The notes under the pieces were generated by a model. It had not been told where the DNA came from, made no database searches, and was given only the letters and a program-made list of their open reading frames with translations. Both the position numbers and the translations under genes were made by a program. Positions 41,521 to 48,625 of a stretch of 64,000 bases of DNA are shown here, piece by piece (the first letter of the stretch is position 1; every line of letters begins with the position of its first letter). The DNA lies in NCBI GenBank assembly GCA_031286585.1, contig JAITUC010000054.1, positions 23,030 to 87,029 on the forward strand. The letters run 5' to 3'. This stretch comes from Delftia acidovorans. Its GTDB lineage: Bacteria; Pseudomonadota; Gammaproteobacteria; Burkholderiales; Burkholderiaceae_C.

Positions 41521-42764
41521 TCTCCACCCACACCGCATCCTCCCCCACCCGCGAACTGGTCGTGGTGCTCAACTGCGGCTCGTCCAGCATCAAGTTCGCC
41601 GTCTTCGATGGTGCCCGGCGCCCGCTGCCGCGCAAGCCGCTGTGGAACGGCAAGGTCCAGGGCATAGGCGGGCCCGCGCCCGACTTCGGCGAAAGCGGCG
41701 TGCCGCCCTTTGCCATCACCCTGGACGCGGCCCACCCCTACCGCGCAGCGCTGCAGCTGATCCGCGAGCGCATCACCGCGCGCCTGGCGCAGCTGGACGG
41801 CGCCCGCGTGGCCGCCGTCGCCCACCGCGTGGTGCACGGCGGCAGCCGCTACTTCGAGCCCGTGCGCGTCGATGCCGGCGTGCTGGCCGACCTCAAGGCC
41901 TTCATCCCGCTGGCGCCGCTGCACCAGCCCTTTGCGCTGGAGGCCATGGACATCCTGCTGCGCGAGCGGCCCGAACTGGTGCAGGTGGCCTGCTTCGATA
42001 CCGCCTTCCACCACACGCTGCCCAAGGTCGAGCAACTGCTGCCCCTGCCGCATGCGGCCTGGGAACGCGGGCTGCGGCGCTACGGCTTCCATGGCTTGTC
42101 CTACGAATACATGGCCACCGCCCTGCCCGAGCGCCATGGCGACCTGGCGCGCGGGCGCACCCTGGTGGCCCACCTGGGCAGCGGCGCCAGCCTGTGCGCC
42201 ATGCAGGGCCTGCAAAGCGTGGCGACGACCATGGGCTTCTCTGCGCTGGACGGCCTGATGATGGGCACGCGCACCGGCGCGCTGGACCCCGGCGCCGTGA
42301 TCTACCTGATGGAAATCGAAAAGCTCAGCCTGCAGGAAGTGGGCCGCATCCTGTACCACGAGTCGGGCCTGCTGGGCGTGTCGGGCACCTCGTCCGAGCC
42401 GCGCGTGCTGCTGCCGCTGGAAACAGGCACCGATGCCCAGGCCGAGCGCGCCCGCGATGCGCTGGCCCTGTACGTGCGGCGCATCGTGCGCGAGATCGGC
42501 GCCCTGGTCGCCGTGCTGGGCGGCCTCGATCTGCTGGTGTTCACGGCCGGCGTGGGCGAGCACAGCGCCGAGATACGGCGGCGCGTGTGCGAGGGCCTGG
42601 GCTTTCTGGGCCTGCGGCTGGACGCCGAGGCCAATGCGCGCGATGCGGCCGTGATCTCGGCCACCGGCAGCGCCATCACCGTGGGCGTGGAGCCCACCAA
42701 CGAGGAATGGGTGGCAGCGCACCATGCGCTGCGCTGGCTGCCGGGCAACGCGATCCCCGCATGA
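41517..42764 (+). CDS. ackA: Acetate/propionate kinase
   Basis: 415 residues. Signature motifs of the acetokinase family are present: VVVLNCGSSSIKFAVFD, AHRVVHGGSRYFEP, RRYGFHGLSYEY, TLVAHLGSGASLCAM, FTAGVGEHSAEIRRRVC and a final VEPTNEEW. It makes ATP and acetate (or propionate) from the acyl phosphate delivered by the preceding enzyme. It ends the plus-strand run 13 bases before the convergent chorismate mutase gene. Confidence 0.93.
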   Translation: MISTHTASSPTRELVVVLNCGSSSIKFAVFDGARRPLPRKPLWNGKVQGIGGPAPDFGESGVPPFAITLDAAHPYRAALQLIRERITARLAQLDGARVAAVAHRVVHGGSRYFEPVRVDAGVLADLKAFIPLAPLHQPFALEAMDILLRERPELVQVACFDTAFHHTLPKVEQLLPLPHAAWERGLRRYGFHGLSYEYMATALPERHGDLARGRTLVAHLGSGASLCAMQGLQSVATTMGFSALDGLMMGTRTGALDPGAVIYLMEIEKLSLQEVGRILYHESGLLGVSGTSSEPRVLLPLETGTDAQAERARDALALYVRRIVREIGALVAVLGGLDLLVFTAGVGEHSAEIRRRVCEGLGFLGLRLDAEANARDAAVISATGSAITVGVEPTNEEWVAAHHALRWLPGNAIPA

Positions 42765-42777
42765 GTGTGAACAGGCC

Positions 42778-43128
42778 CTAGGAACGATCGTCCTGCGCAC
42801 CGCCTTCGCGCAGCCGCGCGAACTCGCGGTGCTCGTAGGCAATGCATTCCTCCATGAGGTGGCGGTACACCGCCTCCATCATGTCGGGCTGGCCGCCCTC
42901 GGCGGCCGTGCGCTCGCGCACGCGGCGCACGATGGCCTCGATGCGGCCCTCGTCGCGCACCTGGGCCGCATCGGCCTTGATGCGCGCGGCCTGCTGCATG
43001 TAGCCCATGCGCGTGACCAGCAGCGGCACCAGCACATCGTCCAGCGCATCCACATTGCGGCGCACATCCAGCATGTCGGTGCAGTGCTGCACCAGGTCAA
43101 TGGCGCGTTGGGCGCGGTCCGTGCTCAT
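42778..43128 (-). CDS. Chorismate mutase, AroQ type
   Basis: 116 residues, all helical, with the AroQ pattern: RNVDALDDVLVPLLVTRMGYMQQAARIK, then AAQVRDEGRIEAIVRRVRERTAAEGGQPDMMEAVYRHLMEECIAYEHREF in short conserved pieces (Arg in the first helix, Lys in AARIK, Gln/Glu near the end). It converts chorismate to prephenate, or may be a PchB-like lyase. The start overlaps the trpE stop by four bases, so a branch enzyme competing for the TrpE substrate is translationally coupled to TrpE. Confidence 0.8.
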   Translation of the reverse strand: MSTDRAQRAIDLVQHCTDMLDVRRNVDALDDVLVPLLVTRMGYMQQAARIKADAAQVRDEGRIEAIVRRVRERTAAEGGQPDMMEAVYRHLMEECIAYEHREFARLREGGAQDDRS

Positions 43129-44624
43129 TCCAGTCCTTCCTCCACCAGCTCGGCCGCGCGCAGCAGTGCGCGCGCCTTGTGCTCGGTCTCTTTCCATTCC
43201 ATCTCGGGCACCGAATCGGCCACCACGCCGGCCGCCGCCTGCACGTAGAGCGTGCCGTCCTTGATCACGCCCGTGCGGATGGCAATGGCCAGGTCCATGT
43301 CGCCCGCGAAGCTCAGGTAGCCGCAGGCGCCGCCGTAGATGCCGCGCTTGGTGGGCTCCAGCTGGTCGATGACCTCCATGGCATGCACCTTGGGCGCGCC
43401 CGTCAGCGTTCCGGCCGGGAAGGTGGCCTTGAACACGTCCATGTTGTCCATGCCGTCGCGCAGAATGCCTTCCACGTTGCTGACGATGTGCATCACATGG
43501 CTGTAGCGCTCCACGGCAAAGGCCTCGGTCACCTTGACGCTGCCCGTCCTGGCGATGCGGCCGATGTCGTTGCGCGCCAGATCGATCAGCATCACATGCT
43601 CGGCGCGTTCCTTGGGGTCGGCCACCAGCTCCTTTTCGGTGGCCTTGTCGGCCTCGGGCGTGGCGCCGCGCGGGCGCGTGCCGGCCAGCGGGCGGATGGT
43701 GACCTTCTGGCCCTCGTCCGTGTTCTCCTGGCGCACCAGGATCTCGGGGCTGGCGCCCACCACGTGGAAATCGCCCAGGTGGTAGTAGTACATGTAGGGG
43801 CTGGGATTGAGCGATCGCAGCGCGCGGTACAGGCTCAAGGGGCTGGCCGTGAAGCGCTTGTGGATGCGCTGGCCCACCTGCACCTGCATGAAGTCGCCCG
43901 CCGCGATCAGTTCCTTGGCCTTCTCCACGGCCGCCAGGTAGTCTTCCTTGGCAAAGCTGCGCTGGGCCGGATGGCTCTCACCGGCCTTGATCTGCGGCGC
44001 GCTGACCGAGTAGCGCAGCAAATCCTTCAACTGGCGCAGCCGCTTCTTGGCGCGCGTATAGGCCTCGCTCTCGCCCGGGTTGGCATAGACGATCAGGTAC
44101 AGCTTGCCCGACAGGTTGTCGATCACCGCCACCTCCTCGCACTGCAGCAGCAGGATGTCGGGGCAGTTCAGCGTGTCGGGCGGGCAGGAGGCCTCCAGCT
44201 TCTTCTCGATGTAGCGCACGGCGTCATAGCCGAAGTAGCCGGCCAGCCCGCCGCAAAAGCGCGGCAGCCCCGGGCGCAGCGCCACCTTGAAGCGCTTCTG
44301 GTAGGCCGCGATGAAATCCAGCGGATTGCCCTTGGCCGTCTCCACCACCTGACCATCGGTCACCACCTCGGTGCATGCCGCATCGCCGAAGCCGCTGGCG
44401 CGCAGCAGCGTGCGCGCAGGCAGGCCGATGAAGCTGTAGCGCCCGAAGCGCTCGCCGCCCACCACGGACTCCAGCAAAAAGCTGTGCTTGCCGTCGCCGC
44501 CCGCATGGGCCAGCTTGAGGTAGAGAGACAGGGGGGTTTCGAGGTCCGCGAACGCCTCGACCATCAGAGGGATGCGGTTGTAGCCCTGCGCGGCAAGGCT
44601 CTTGAATTCGAGTTCGGTGATCAC
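43125..44624 (-). CDS. trpE: Anthranilate synthase component I
   Basis: 499 residues from a GTG with GGAG upstream, starting MITELEFKSLAAQGYNRIPL. The N-terminal domain carries the tryptophan feedback site (LLESVVGGERFGRYSFIG); the catalytic domain shows GDFMQVQVGQRI, PYMYYYHLGDFHVVGASPEILVR, RPLAGTRPRG, DPKERAEHVMLIDLARNDIGR, GTLTGAPKVHAMEVIDQLE and IRTGVIKDG. It makes anthranilate from chorismate using ammonia from TrpG, which is coded 20 kb away. It is preceded by a candidate leader peptide and promoter and followed by chorismate mutase. Confidence 0.96.
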   Translation of the reverse strand: MITELEFKSLAAQGYNRIPLMVEAFADLETPLSLYLKLAHAGGDGKHSFLLESVVGGERFGRYSFIGLPARTLLRASGFGDAACTEVVTDGQVVETAKGNPLDFIAAYQKRFKVALRPGLPRFCGGLAGYFGYDAVRYIEKKLEASCPPDTLNCPDILLLQCEEVAVIDNLSGKLYLIVYANPGESEAYTRAKKRLRQLKDLLRYSVSAPQIKAGESHPAQRSFAKEDYLAAVEKAKELIAAGDFMQVQVGQRIHKRFTASPLSLYRALRSLNPSPYMYYYHLGDFHVVGASPEILVRQENTDEGQKVTIRPLAGTRPRGATPEADKATEKELVADPKERAEHVMLIDLARNDIGRIARTGSVKVTEAFAVERYSHVMHIVSNVEGILRDGMDNMDVFKATFPAGTLTGAPKVHAMEVIDQLEPTKRGIYGGACGYLSFAGDMDLAIAIRTGVIKDGTLYVQAAAGVVADSVPEMEWKETEHKARALLRAAELVEEGLE

Positions 44625-44707
44625 GGGGGAAGACTCCGGATTGCGTGGCGCTGGCAGACCTGGTGTGGGGTGCGGGCTGCGTATGGATTGCGCCGATTCA
44701 TTCGATT

Positions 44708-44836
44708 GGCCCGTAGGGCCTCGGGTGCACGCCGGGTCGCGCCCCGGGTGCTTCAGCTGTTCAGTTGGACAGGCTTGCGCCAGGGCCAGGCTCCCCGGTC
44801 TCCACAACCTGCAATGAACATGCGATGAATGAACAT
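44708..44836 (-). promoter_or_regulatory. Candidate trpE leader peptide and hairpins
   Basis: A short frame at 44753-44836 (27 codons; an internal ATG at 44821 gives 22) reads MFIAGCGDRGAWPWRKPVQL and so contains two TGG codons in a TGG-CCC-TGG arrangement. It is followed by GC stems at 44732-44747 (CCGGG/CCCGG) and 44708-44720 (GGCCC/GGGCC) before trpE at 44624. A promoter-like TTGTGC ... TACACT (16-base spacer, -10 at 44845-44850) would start RNA almost at the outer ATG, possibly giving a leaderless message. Trp codons plus stems suggest attenuation, as for trpG, but neither start has a strong ribosome site. Confidence 0.5.
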
Positions 44837-44923
44837 AGCGGGCAAGTGTAGCGCAGTCGCGGCGGGGCACAAGTGCGGGCCGCAGCCTTGCGGGGGCGCC
44901 GCAGGGGCCTGCCAGGGACACAA

Positions 44924-44970
44924 TTGACACCCTGGTCAGCCTGACCAACAATGGCAGCACAACCTGACCA
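44924..44970 (+). promoter_or_regulatory. Promoter with embedded operator for the Phd-PIN-patatin operon
   Basis: A consensus -35 TTGACA (44924-44929) is 17 bases from a -10-like AACAAT (44947-44952). The spacer is almost filled by a perfect palindrome TGGTCAG-C-CTGACCA (44933-44947), and a third half-site CTGACCA lies at 44964-44970, followed by GGTC. A dimeric repressor bound there would block RNA polymerase. The first gene of the operon codes for a Phd/YefM-like DNA-binding protein, so autoregulation is likely. Confidence 0.7.
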
Positions 44971-44982
44971 GAAAGGTCGACC

Positions 44983-45378
44983 ATGCCGTCCCACTTCTCC
45001 GCGCGCACCGACGCTGCCCTGCCCGATGGCGAGCGCGACCCGCTGAACCGCGCCCTGCGGGACCTGAGCCACCAGGTCGGCTCGGCCATGCCGCGCAACA
45101 CCACGCCGATGCCGATCTCGGTCTTCAAGGCGCAGTACGGCTCGGTGCTCAAGCAGGCCGATGACGACGGGGTGGCCCTCATCTCCCAGGGCCGCAAGCG
45201 CTACGTGATCGTCAGCGAGGAACACATGGTGGCCCTGTCCGCCAACGAACGCGCCCCCCGCACGGTGGCCGACATCTGCCGGTCCCTGCCGCTGCCGCGC
45301 CAGGCCGTGGATCTGTCCGCTGCGCAGATGGCCGGGGCGCGGGGCGATATCGACGTACCCGCCAGGCACGCCCGATGA
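44983..45378 (+). CDS. Phd/YefM-like antitoxin-type protein
   Basis: 131 residues. Residues about 43-85 (PISVFKAQYGSVLKQADDDG, then VALISQGRKRYVIVSEEHMVAL) match the Phd/YefM fold, which binds operator DNA and neutralises a partner toxin. An N-terminal extension of about 40 residues and a C-terminal arm of about 40 residues flank it; the arm would be the toxin-binding part. AAGGTC precedes the ATG. The stop overlaps the next start as ATGA. The operator between -35 and -10 fits conditional autoregulation. No other antitoxin genes are nearby. Confidence 0.75.
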   Translation: MPSHFSARTDAALPDGERDPLNRALRDLSHQVGSAMPRNTTPMPISVFKAQYGSVLKQADDDGVALISQGRKRYVIVSEEHMVALSANERAPRTVADICRSLPLPRQAVDLSAAQMAGARGDIDVPARHAR

Positions 45379-45824
45379 GCCGCTACCTGCTGGGGCCCCG
45401 CTGCCTGCTGTGGATGGCGAACCAGGAGCCCGCGACCCTGCAGTGGTTCTCCACCATCCGGCCGCTGGACTGCATCGTCAGCGACCTGTCCATGTCCATC
45501 GCCAAGGCGGCCGTGGCCGAGAAATTCCACGACCTGCGCGACCGCAACGAATGGTTCTCCCTGCTCGACGCGCTGTATGCCAACCTGCGCGCCGAAGGCG
45601 CCTCCATGCTGACCAGCGTGGACAACAAGGTGCTGGAGCGCTTCATCGAATGGCGCAACTTCGCGCCGCTGGACAGCCAGGGCCCGCAGGGCACGGCGCC
45701 GCTGGCGCAGGACCTGCGGCTGCTCATCGCCACGGCCGACCTGCTCAAGGTCTGCTTTACCGAGCCCGCCAACCTCTACCTGACGCAGGCCGCAGCCCGG
45801 GGCGTCACCGTGCACGCGCTGTGA
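45375..45824 (+). CDS. PIN-domain-like protein lacking the first catalytic Asp
   Basis: 149 residues. The layout resembles VapC-like PIN proteins paired with Phd antitoxins: an N-terminal strand SRYLLGPRCLLWMANQEP, a middle helix, and a late APLAQDLRLLIATADLL corresponding to the usual PFDRLLIATA segment, then an end strand GVTVHAL. The usual N-terminal LLDTHxLLW is here LLGPRCLLW: Gly7 replaces the metal-binding Asp and Arg9 the His. Ribonuclease activity is therefore doubtful; it may be an inactivated toxin or an adaptor. It is coupled to both neighbours by overlaps (ATGA before, TGATG after). Confidence 0.65.
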   Translation: MSRYLLGPRCLLWMANQEPATLQWFSTIRPLDCIVSDLSMSIAKAAVAEKFHDLRDRNEWFSLLDALYANLRAEGASMLTSVDNKVLERFIEWRNFAPLDSQGPQGTAPLAQDLRLLIATADLLKVCFTEPANLYLTQAAARGVTVHAL

Positions 45825-46804
45825 TGGACTTCGACGTACCGCCCCTGTCCAGCGCGGTGCGGCAGGGCCTGCGCAGGCGCCGGGTCGTCCTGAGCCTGTC
45901 GGGCGGCGGCTATCGCGGCCTCTTCAGCGCCCATGTGCTGGAGCGCATCCACCGCGATTTCGGCAACGGCGACCTGCAGGAGAAAGTGGACCTGTTCGCC
46001 GGCACCTCCATCGGCGGAATCATCGCCACCGCCCTGGCCAGCGGCTGCCCGCCCGCGCGGATCAAGCAGTTGCTGCTGGACCACGGCCCCGCCATCTTTC
46101 CGCCCAAATGGCTCCCCGGCCTGCGCCAGGCCATGGGCCAGGCCCTGTACGACAGCGCACCGCTGCGCGCAGCCATCCAGGAGGCCATGCCGCAAGCGGC
46201 GCAGGCCCCGCTGGGGCAACTGCAGGTGCCGCTGCTGCTGCCCGCCGTCAACTGGAACTCCTCGCAACTGCACCTGCTGGCCAGCGGCGCGATGCCCGAC
46301 AGGGACCGGCTGGGCCTGACGCTGATGGACGCCATGCTGGCCACATCGGCCGCCCCCACCTACTTTCCCGCGCACACCGCAGCAGGCCATGTCTTCGTGG
46401 ACGGCGGACTCGCCGCCAACGCACCCGACCTGCTGGCCCTGCAGGCCACACGCCAGCTCTGGGGGCCGGCCGCCGACATCGTGATGATCAGCGTAGGCAC
46501 CGCCAACCCCCAGCAGGGCCAGGACCCCGTGGCCATGCCCCGGCGCGGGCTGACCCTGGTCAAGCCCCTGCTGGACCTGGTCATGGCCGCCCAGGAGGTC
46601 CAGGCCGTCAAGGCGGCCCGCCAGGAACTGGGCACCAGCAGCTACCTGCGCCTGAACTTCACGCAGCCCGCAGCCCAGCAAAAGCGCCTGGGCCTGGACA
46701 TCGCCAACGCCGACAGCACCCGTCTGCTGCAGGCCCTGGGCGACGAATGCATCGCCGCCCTCACGGACCACGAAAAGACGCTGCTGAAGAACGTCCTGGG
46801 CTGA
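45824..46804 (+). CDS. Patatin-like phospholipase (CapV/RssA-type)
   Basis: 326 residues, no signal peptide. The patatin catalytic apparatus is intact: oxyanion loop SLSGGGYRG (residues 24-32), nucleophile elbow GTSIGG with Ser62, and Asp193 in VDGGLAAN. FPAHTAAGHVFVDGG and MISVGT are also family-like. Such cytoplasmic phospholipases degrade membrane phospholipids; some are effectors of anti-phage systems. The start overlaps the PIN-like gene stop by one base (TGATG), so the enzyme is produced with the two toxin-antitoxin-like proteins and may be controlled by them. No nucleotidyltransferase gene of the CBASS type lies nearby. Confidence 0.85.
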   Translation: MDFDVPPLSSAVRQGLRRRRVVLSLSGGGYRGLFSAHVLERIHRDFGNGDLQEKVDLFAGTSIGGIIATALASGCPPARIKQLLLDHGPAIFPPKWLPGLRQAMGQALYDSAPLRAAIQEAMPQAAQAPLGQLQVPLLLPAVNWNSSQLHLLASGAMPDRDRLGLTLMDAMLATSAAPTYFPAHTAAGHVFVDGGLAANAPDLLALQATRQLWGPAADIVMISVGTANPQQGQDPVAMPRRGLTLVKPLLDLVMAAQEVQAVKAARQELGTSSYLRLNFTQPAAQQKRLGLDIANADSTRLLQALGDECIAALTDHEKTLLKNVLG

Positions 46805-46832
46805 AACGCCGGGCCAAGCGAAGCGAAGGCCC

Positions 46833-46871
46833 GACAGGGCTTGCACAGAGAATCAGCGCTCAAACGCCGCC
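46833..46871. repeat. Interspersed repeat copy 1
   Basis: A 39-base stretch beginning GACAGGGCTTGCACAGAG and ending AAACGCCGCC recurs with few changes at 47866-47905. It is preceded by AAGCGAAGCGAAGGCCC, a unit also present at 47556. It overlaps the 3' end of the small minus-strand gene, so that gene's last codons are repeat-derived or the repeat lies in its terminator region. Confidence 0.6.
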
Positions 46872-47167
46872 GAAGCTGCAGCCATCCGCCGCAGATACGC
46901 CGGATCCTCCTGCAGGCAATGCACGTAGCTCACCTCGTCCTCCACCAGCTCCTCCATCCGCTGCGCAGCCCCGCAAATGGCCTGCAGCGCATTGGCCACC
47001 ACCTCCAGATTGCGATGGCCCTCGGGCCGCTCCAGCCAAGCCAGCGCCAGCTGGCCCAGCGAGTACACCTCGCTGCTGCCTTGCAGCGTCAGCCGGCCGA
47101 TCTCGGTCACGGCATGGCTCAACTGCTGCGGCGTGGGCTGGGTCAGGGTTGTGGAAGAGGTACTCAT
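46853..47167 (-). CDS. Small protein of unknown function
   Basis: 104 residues, helical, no signal peptide: LSHAVTEIGRLTLQGSSEVY, SLGQLALAWLERPEGHRNLE, VVANALQAICGAAQRMEELV. The size and pattern resemble short DUF3077-like or phage-accessory proteins, but I do not recognise a family with confidence. Its upstream region holds copies of a 14-base element (GTGTTCTTACGCAC). It stands alone between the patatin operon (convergent) and the palindromic repeat region. Confidence 0.5.
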   Translation of the reverse strand: MSTSSTTLTQPTPQQLSHAVTEIGRLTLQGSSEVYSLGQLALAWLERPEGHRNLEVVANALQAICGAAQRMEELVEDEVSYVHCLQEDPAYLRRMAAASAAFER

Positions 47168-47289
47168 GGCGCAACCCCTCCCACGGCAGACGCGCCAGAG
47201 TGAGGCGCTTGATGGGAGGAGGGGAAGGCAGAAATGGAAATGCCGTACATGATTTCGTACTCCTTTGCGAGAGAACAAAACCACCGGCC

Positions 47290-47484
47290 CGTGTTCTTAC
47301 GCACAGACAGGTGGACGGGATGTTAAGAACACGTGCAAAGCCGTGCGGACGCCCTTGCGGGTAGCCCCATCCCGCCCGTAACCGCAGGGACGTGGGCATG
47401 CACCCACGATCCGACAATTCAGACGTGACAAGGCCTCGCTCACGGGGAGGCCGCACCGCTTTACACGCAGGTGTTCTTACGCAC
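47290..47484. repeat. Repeated GTGTTCTTACGCAC element with inverted copy
   Basis: GTGTTCTTACGCAC occurs at 47291-47304 and again at 47471-47484. Between them TAAGAACACG (47324-47333) is the exact reverse complement of the first copy's CGTGTTCTTA, so the first two can pair as a hairpin with a 24-base loop. The set lies upstream of the small minus-strand gene and could be a regulator-binding array or the edge of a mobile repeat. Confidence 0.5.
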
Positions 47485-47544
47485 CAGCCCCTGAACAGGG
47501 GGCCGCCGCAATGATAGAGGCTTTCAAGACGGCAAACGCCCCAG

Positions 47545-47905
47545 CGCTCCAGGCCGAGCGAAGCGAAGGCCCGAACCCACTCCCCGTATGGCCGCGCCTG
47601 CGCCGGGCTGCCTGCGGGGTTGCAGTCCTGCCGAAGGACAGGACTGCTTCGTCATCTGACTCGCTGCGGTTGCCTGAGCGAAGTTCACGCAGTGAACGCA
47701 GCGAGTTCCGCAGCGAACCCCGCAGGCAGCCCGGCGCAGGTTGCCCCGCAGCGCAGCGAAGGGGTCGCGGACATTCGGGCGCTTTTCTTTGCTCACTTTC
47801 TTGTAGCGAGACAAGAAAGTGAGTCGGCCGCCGGGCCGAAACCCGGCCTCGAAAAGAAACGCCCCGACAGGGGCTTGCAAAGAGAATCAGCGCGGAAACG
47901 CCGCC
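47545..47905. repeat. Composite palindromic repeat element
   Basis: No credible gene fills this stretch. Outer arms of 25 bases pair perfectly (47597-47621, starting CCTGCGCCGGGCTGCC, with 47716-47740). Inside are nested stems: GCAGTCCTG/CAGGACTGC (47622-47647), ACTCGCTGCG/CGCAGCGAGT (47659-47706) and GTTCAC/GTGAAC within it, giving a multi-branched fold. Downstream is a 13-bp perfect hairpin CTCACTTTCTTGT/ACAAGAAAGTGAG (47792-47823) and a GCCGGG/CCCGGC stem, then the second copy of the 40-base repeat (47866-47905). Similar GC-rich palindromic units are scattered in betaproteobacterial genomes. The rest of the 47168-48028 gap has no gene. Confidence 0.7.
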
Positions 47906-48028
47906 AAATCAGCACCATCCACCGGCCCGCGAAAACCCTGTTGCCACCCCCACCCAATACCCACAACATCTCGCCCGGACGTAACAAACCGCAACCGGGC
48001 CACAGCCCGCCCCCCCGCAGGAGACACC

Positions 48029-48625
48029 ATGACCGCCTTGCCCCGCTGGATGAAGACAGCCGCCCTGGCCGTGGCCCTGGCGATGCCGCTGGCCGCCTCA
48101 GCCCAGGAGCCTGCGCGCACCGTCGCGGGCGTGGCCTATCCCGCCCAGGCGGGGGTGGGCGGCCAGACGCTGCAGCTCAATGGCGCGGGAATCCGCTACA
48201 AGGCCATCTTCAAGGTCTACACGGCAGGCCTGTACCTGGAAAAGCCGGCCGCCAGCCTGCAGGAGATCGCGGCCCTGCCCGGCCCCAAGCGCGTGAGCGT
48301 GACCATGCTGCGCGAGATCGATTCGGCCGAGCTGGGCAAGCTGTTCGCGCGCGGCATCGAGGACAACATGGAGCGCGCCCGCTTCTCGCGCCTGGTGCCC
48401 GGCGTGCTGCGCATGAGCGACATCTTCACGCAGCACAAGAAGCTGCTGCCGGGCGAGAACTTCTCGGTGGACTGGGTGCCGGGCCAGGGCGCCCAGGTCT
48501 TCGTCAAGGGCCAGGCCCAGGGCGCGCCCTTCCAGGAGCCCGAGTTCTTCCAGGCGCTGCTGGGCATCTGGCTGGGCCCGCACCCGGCCGACGACCAGCT
48601 CAAGAAGGCCTTGCTGGGCGGTTGA
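48029..48625 (+). CDS. Exported chalcone-isomerase-like protein
   Basis: 198 residues. The signal peptide (MKTAALAVALAMPLAASAQE) is followed by VAGVAYPAQAGVGGQTLQLN and GAGIRYKAIFKVYTAGLYLEK, the pattern of bacterial CHI-like (Chalcone_isomerase_2-type) exported proteins; PKRVSVTMLREIDSAELGKLFARGI and GIWLGPHPADDQLKKALLG complete it. The bacterial family has no proven isomerase activity. Ribosome site CAGGAGA. It converges with the histidine kinase gene, overlapping it by 26 bases. Confidence 0.85.
   Translation: MTALPRWMKTAALAVALAMPLAASAQEPARTVAGVAYPAQAGVGGQTLQLNGAGIRYKAIFKVYTAGLYLEKPAASLQEIAALPGPKRVSVTMLREIDSAELGKLFARGIEDNMERARFSRLVPGVLRMSDIFTQHKKLLPGENFSVDWVPGQGAQVFVKGQAQGAPFQEPEFFQALLGIWLGPHPADDQLKKALLGG

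Noticed and set aside
45824..46804. CBASS operon with CapV effector
   Set aside because: Although the patatin is CapV-like, no CD-NTase or cyclic-nucleotide-related gene lies within reach; calling it CBASS is not supported.
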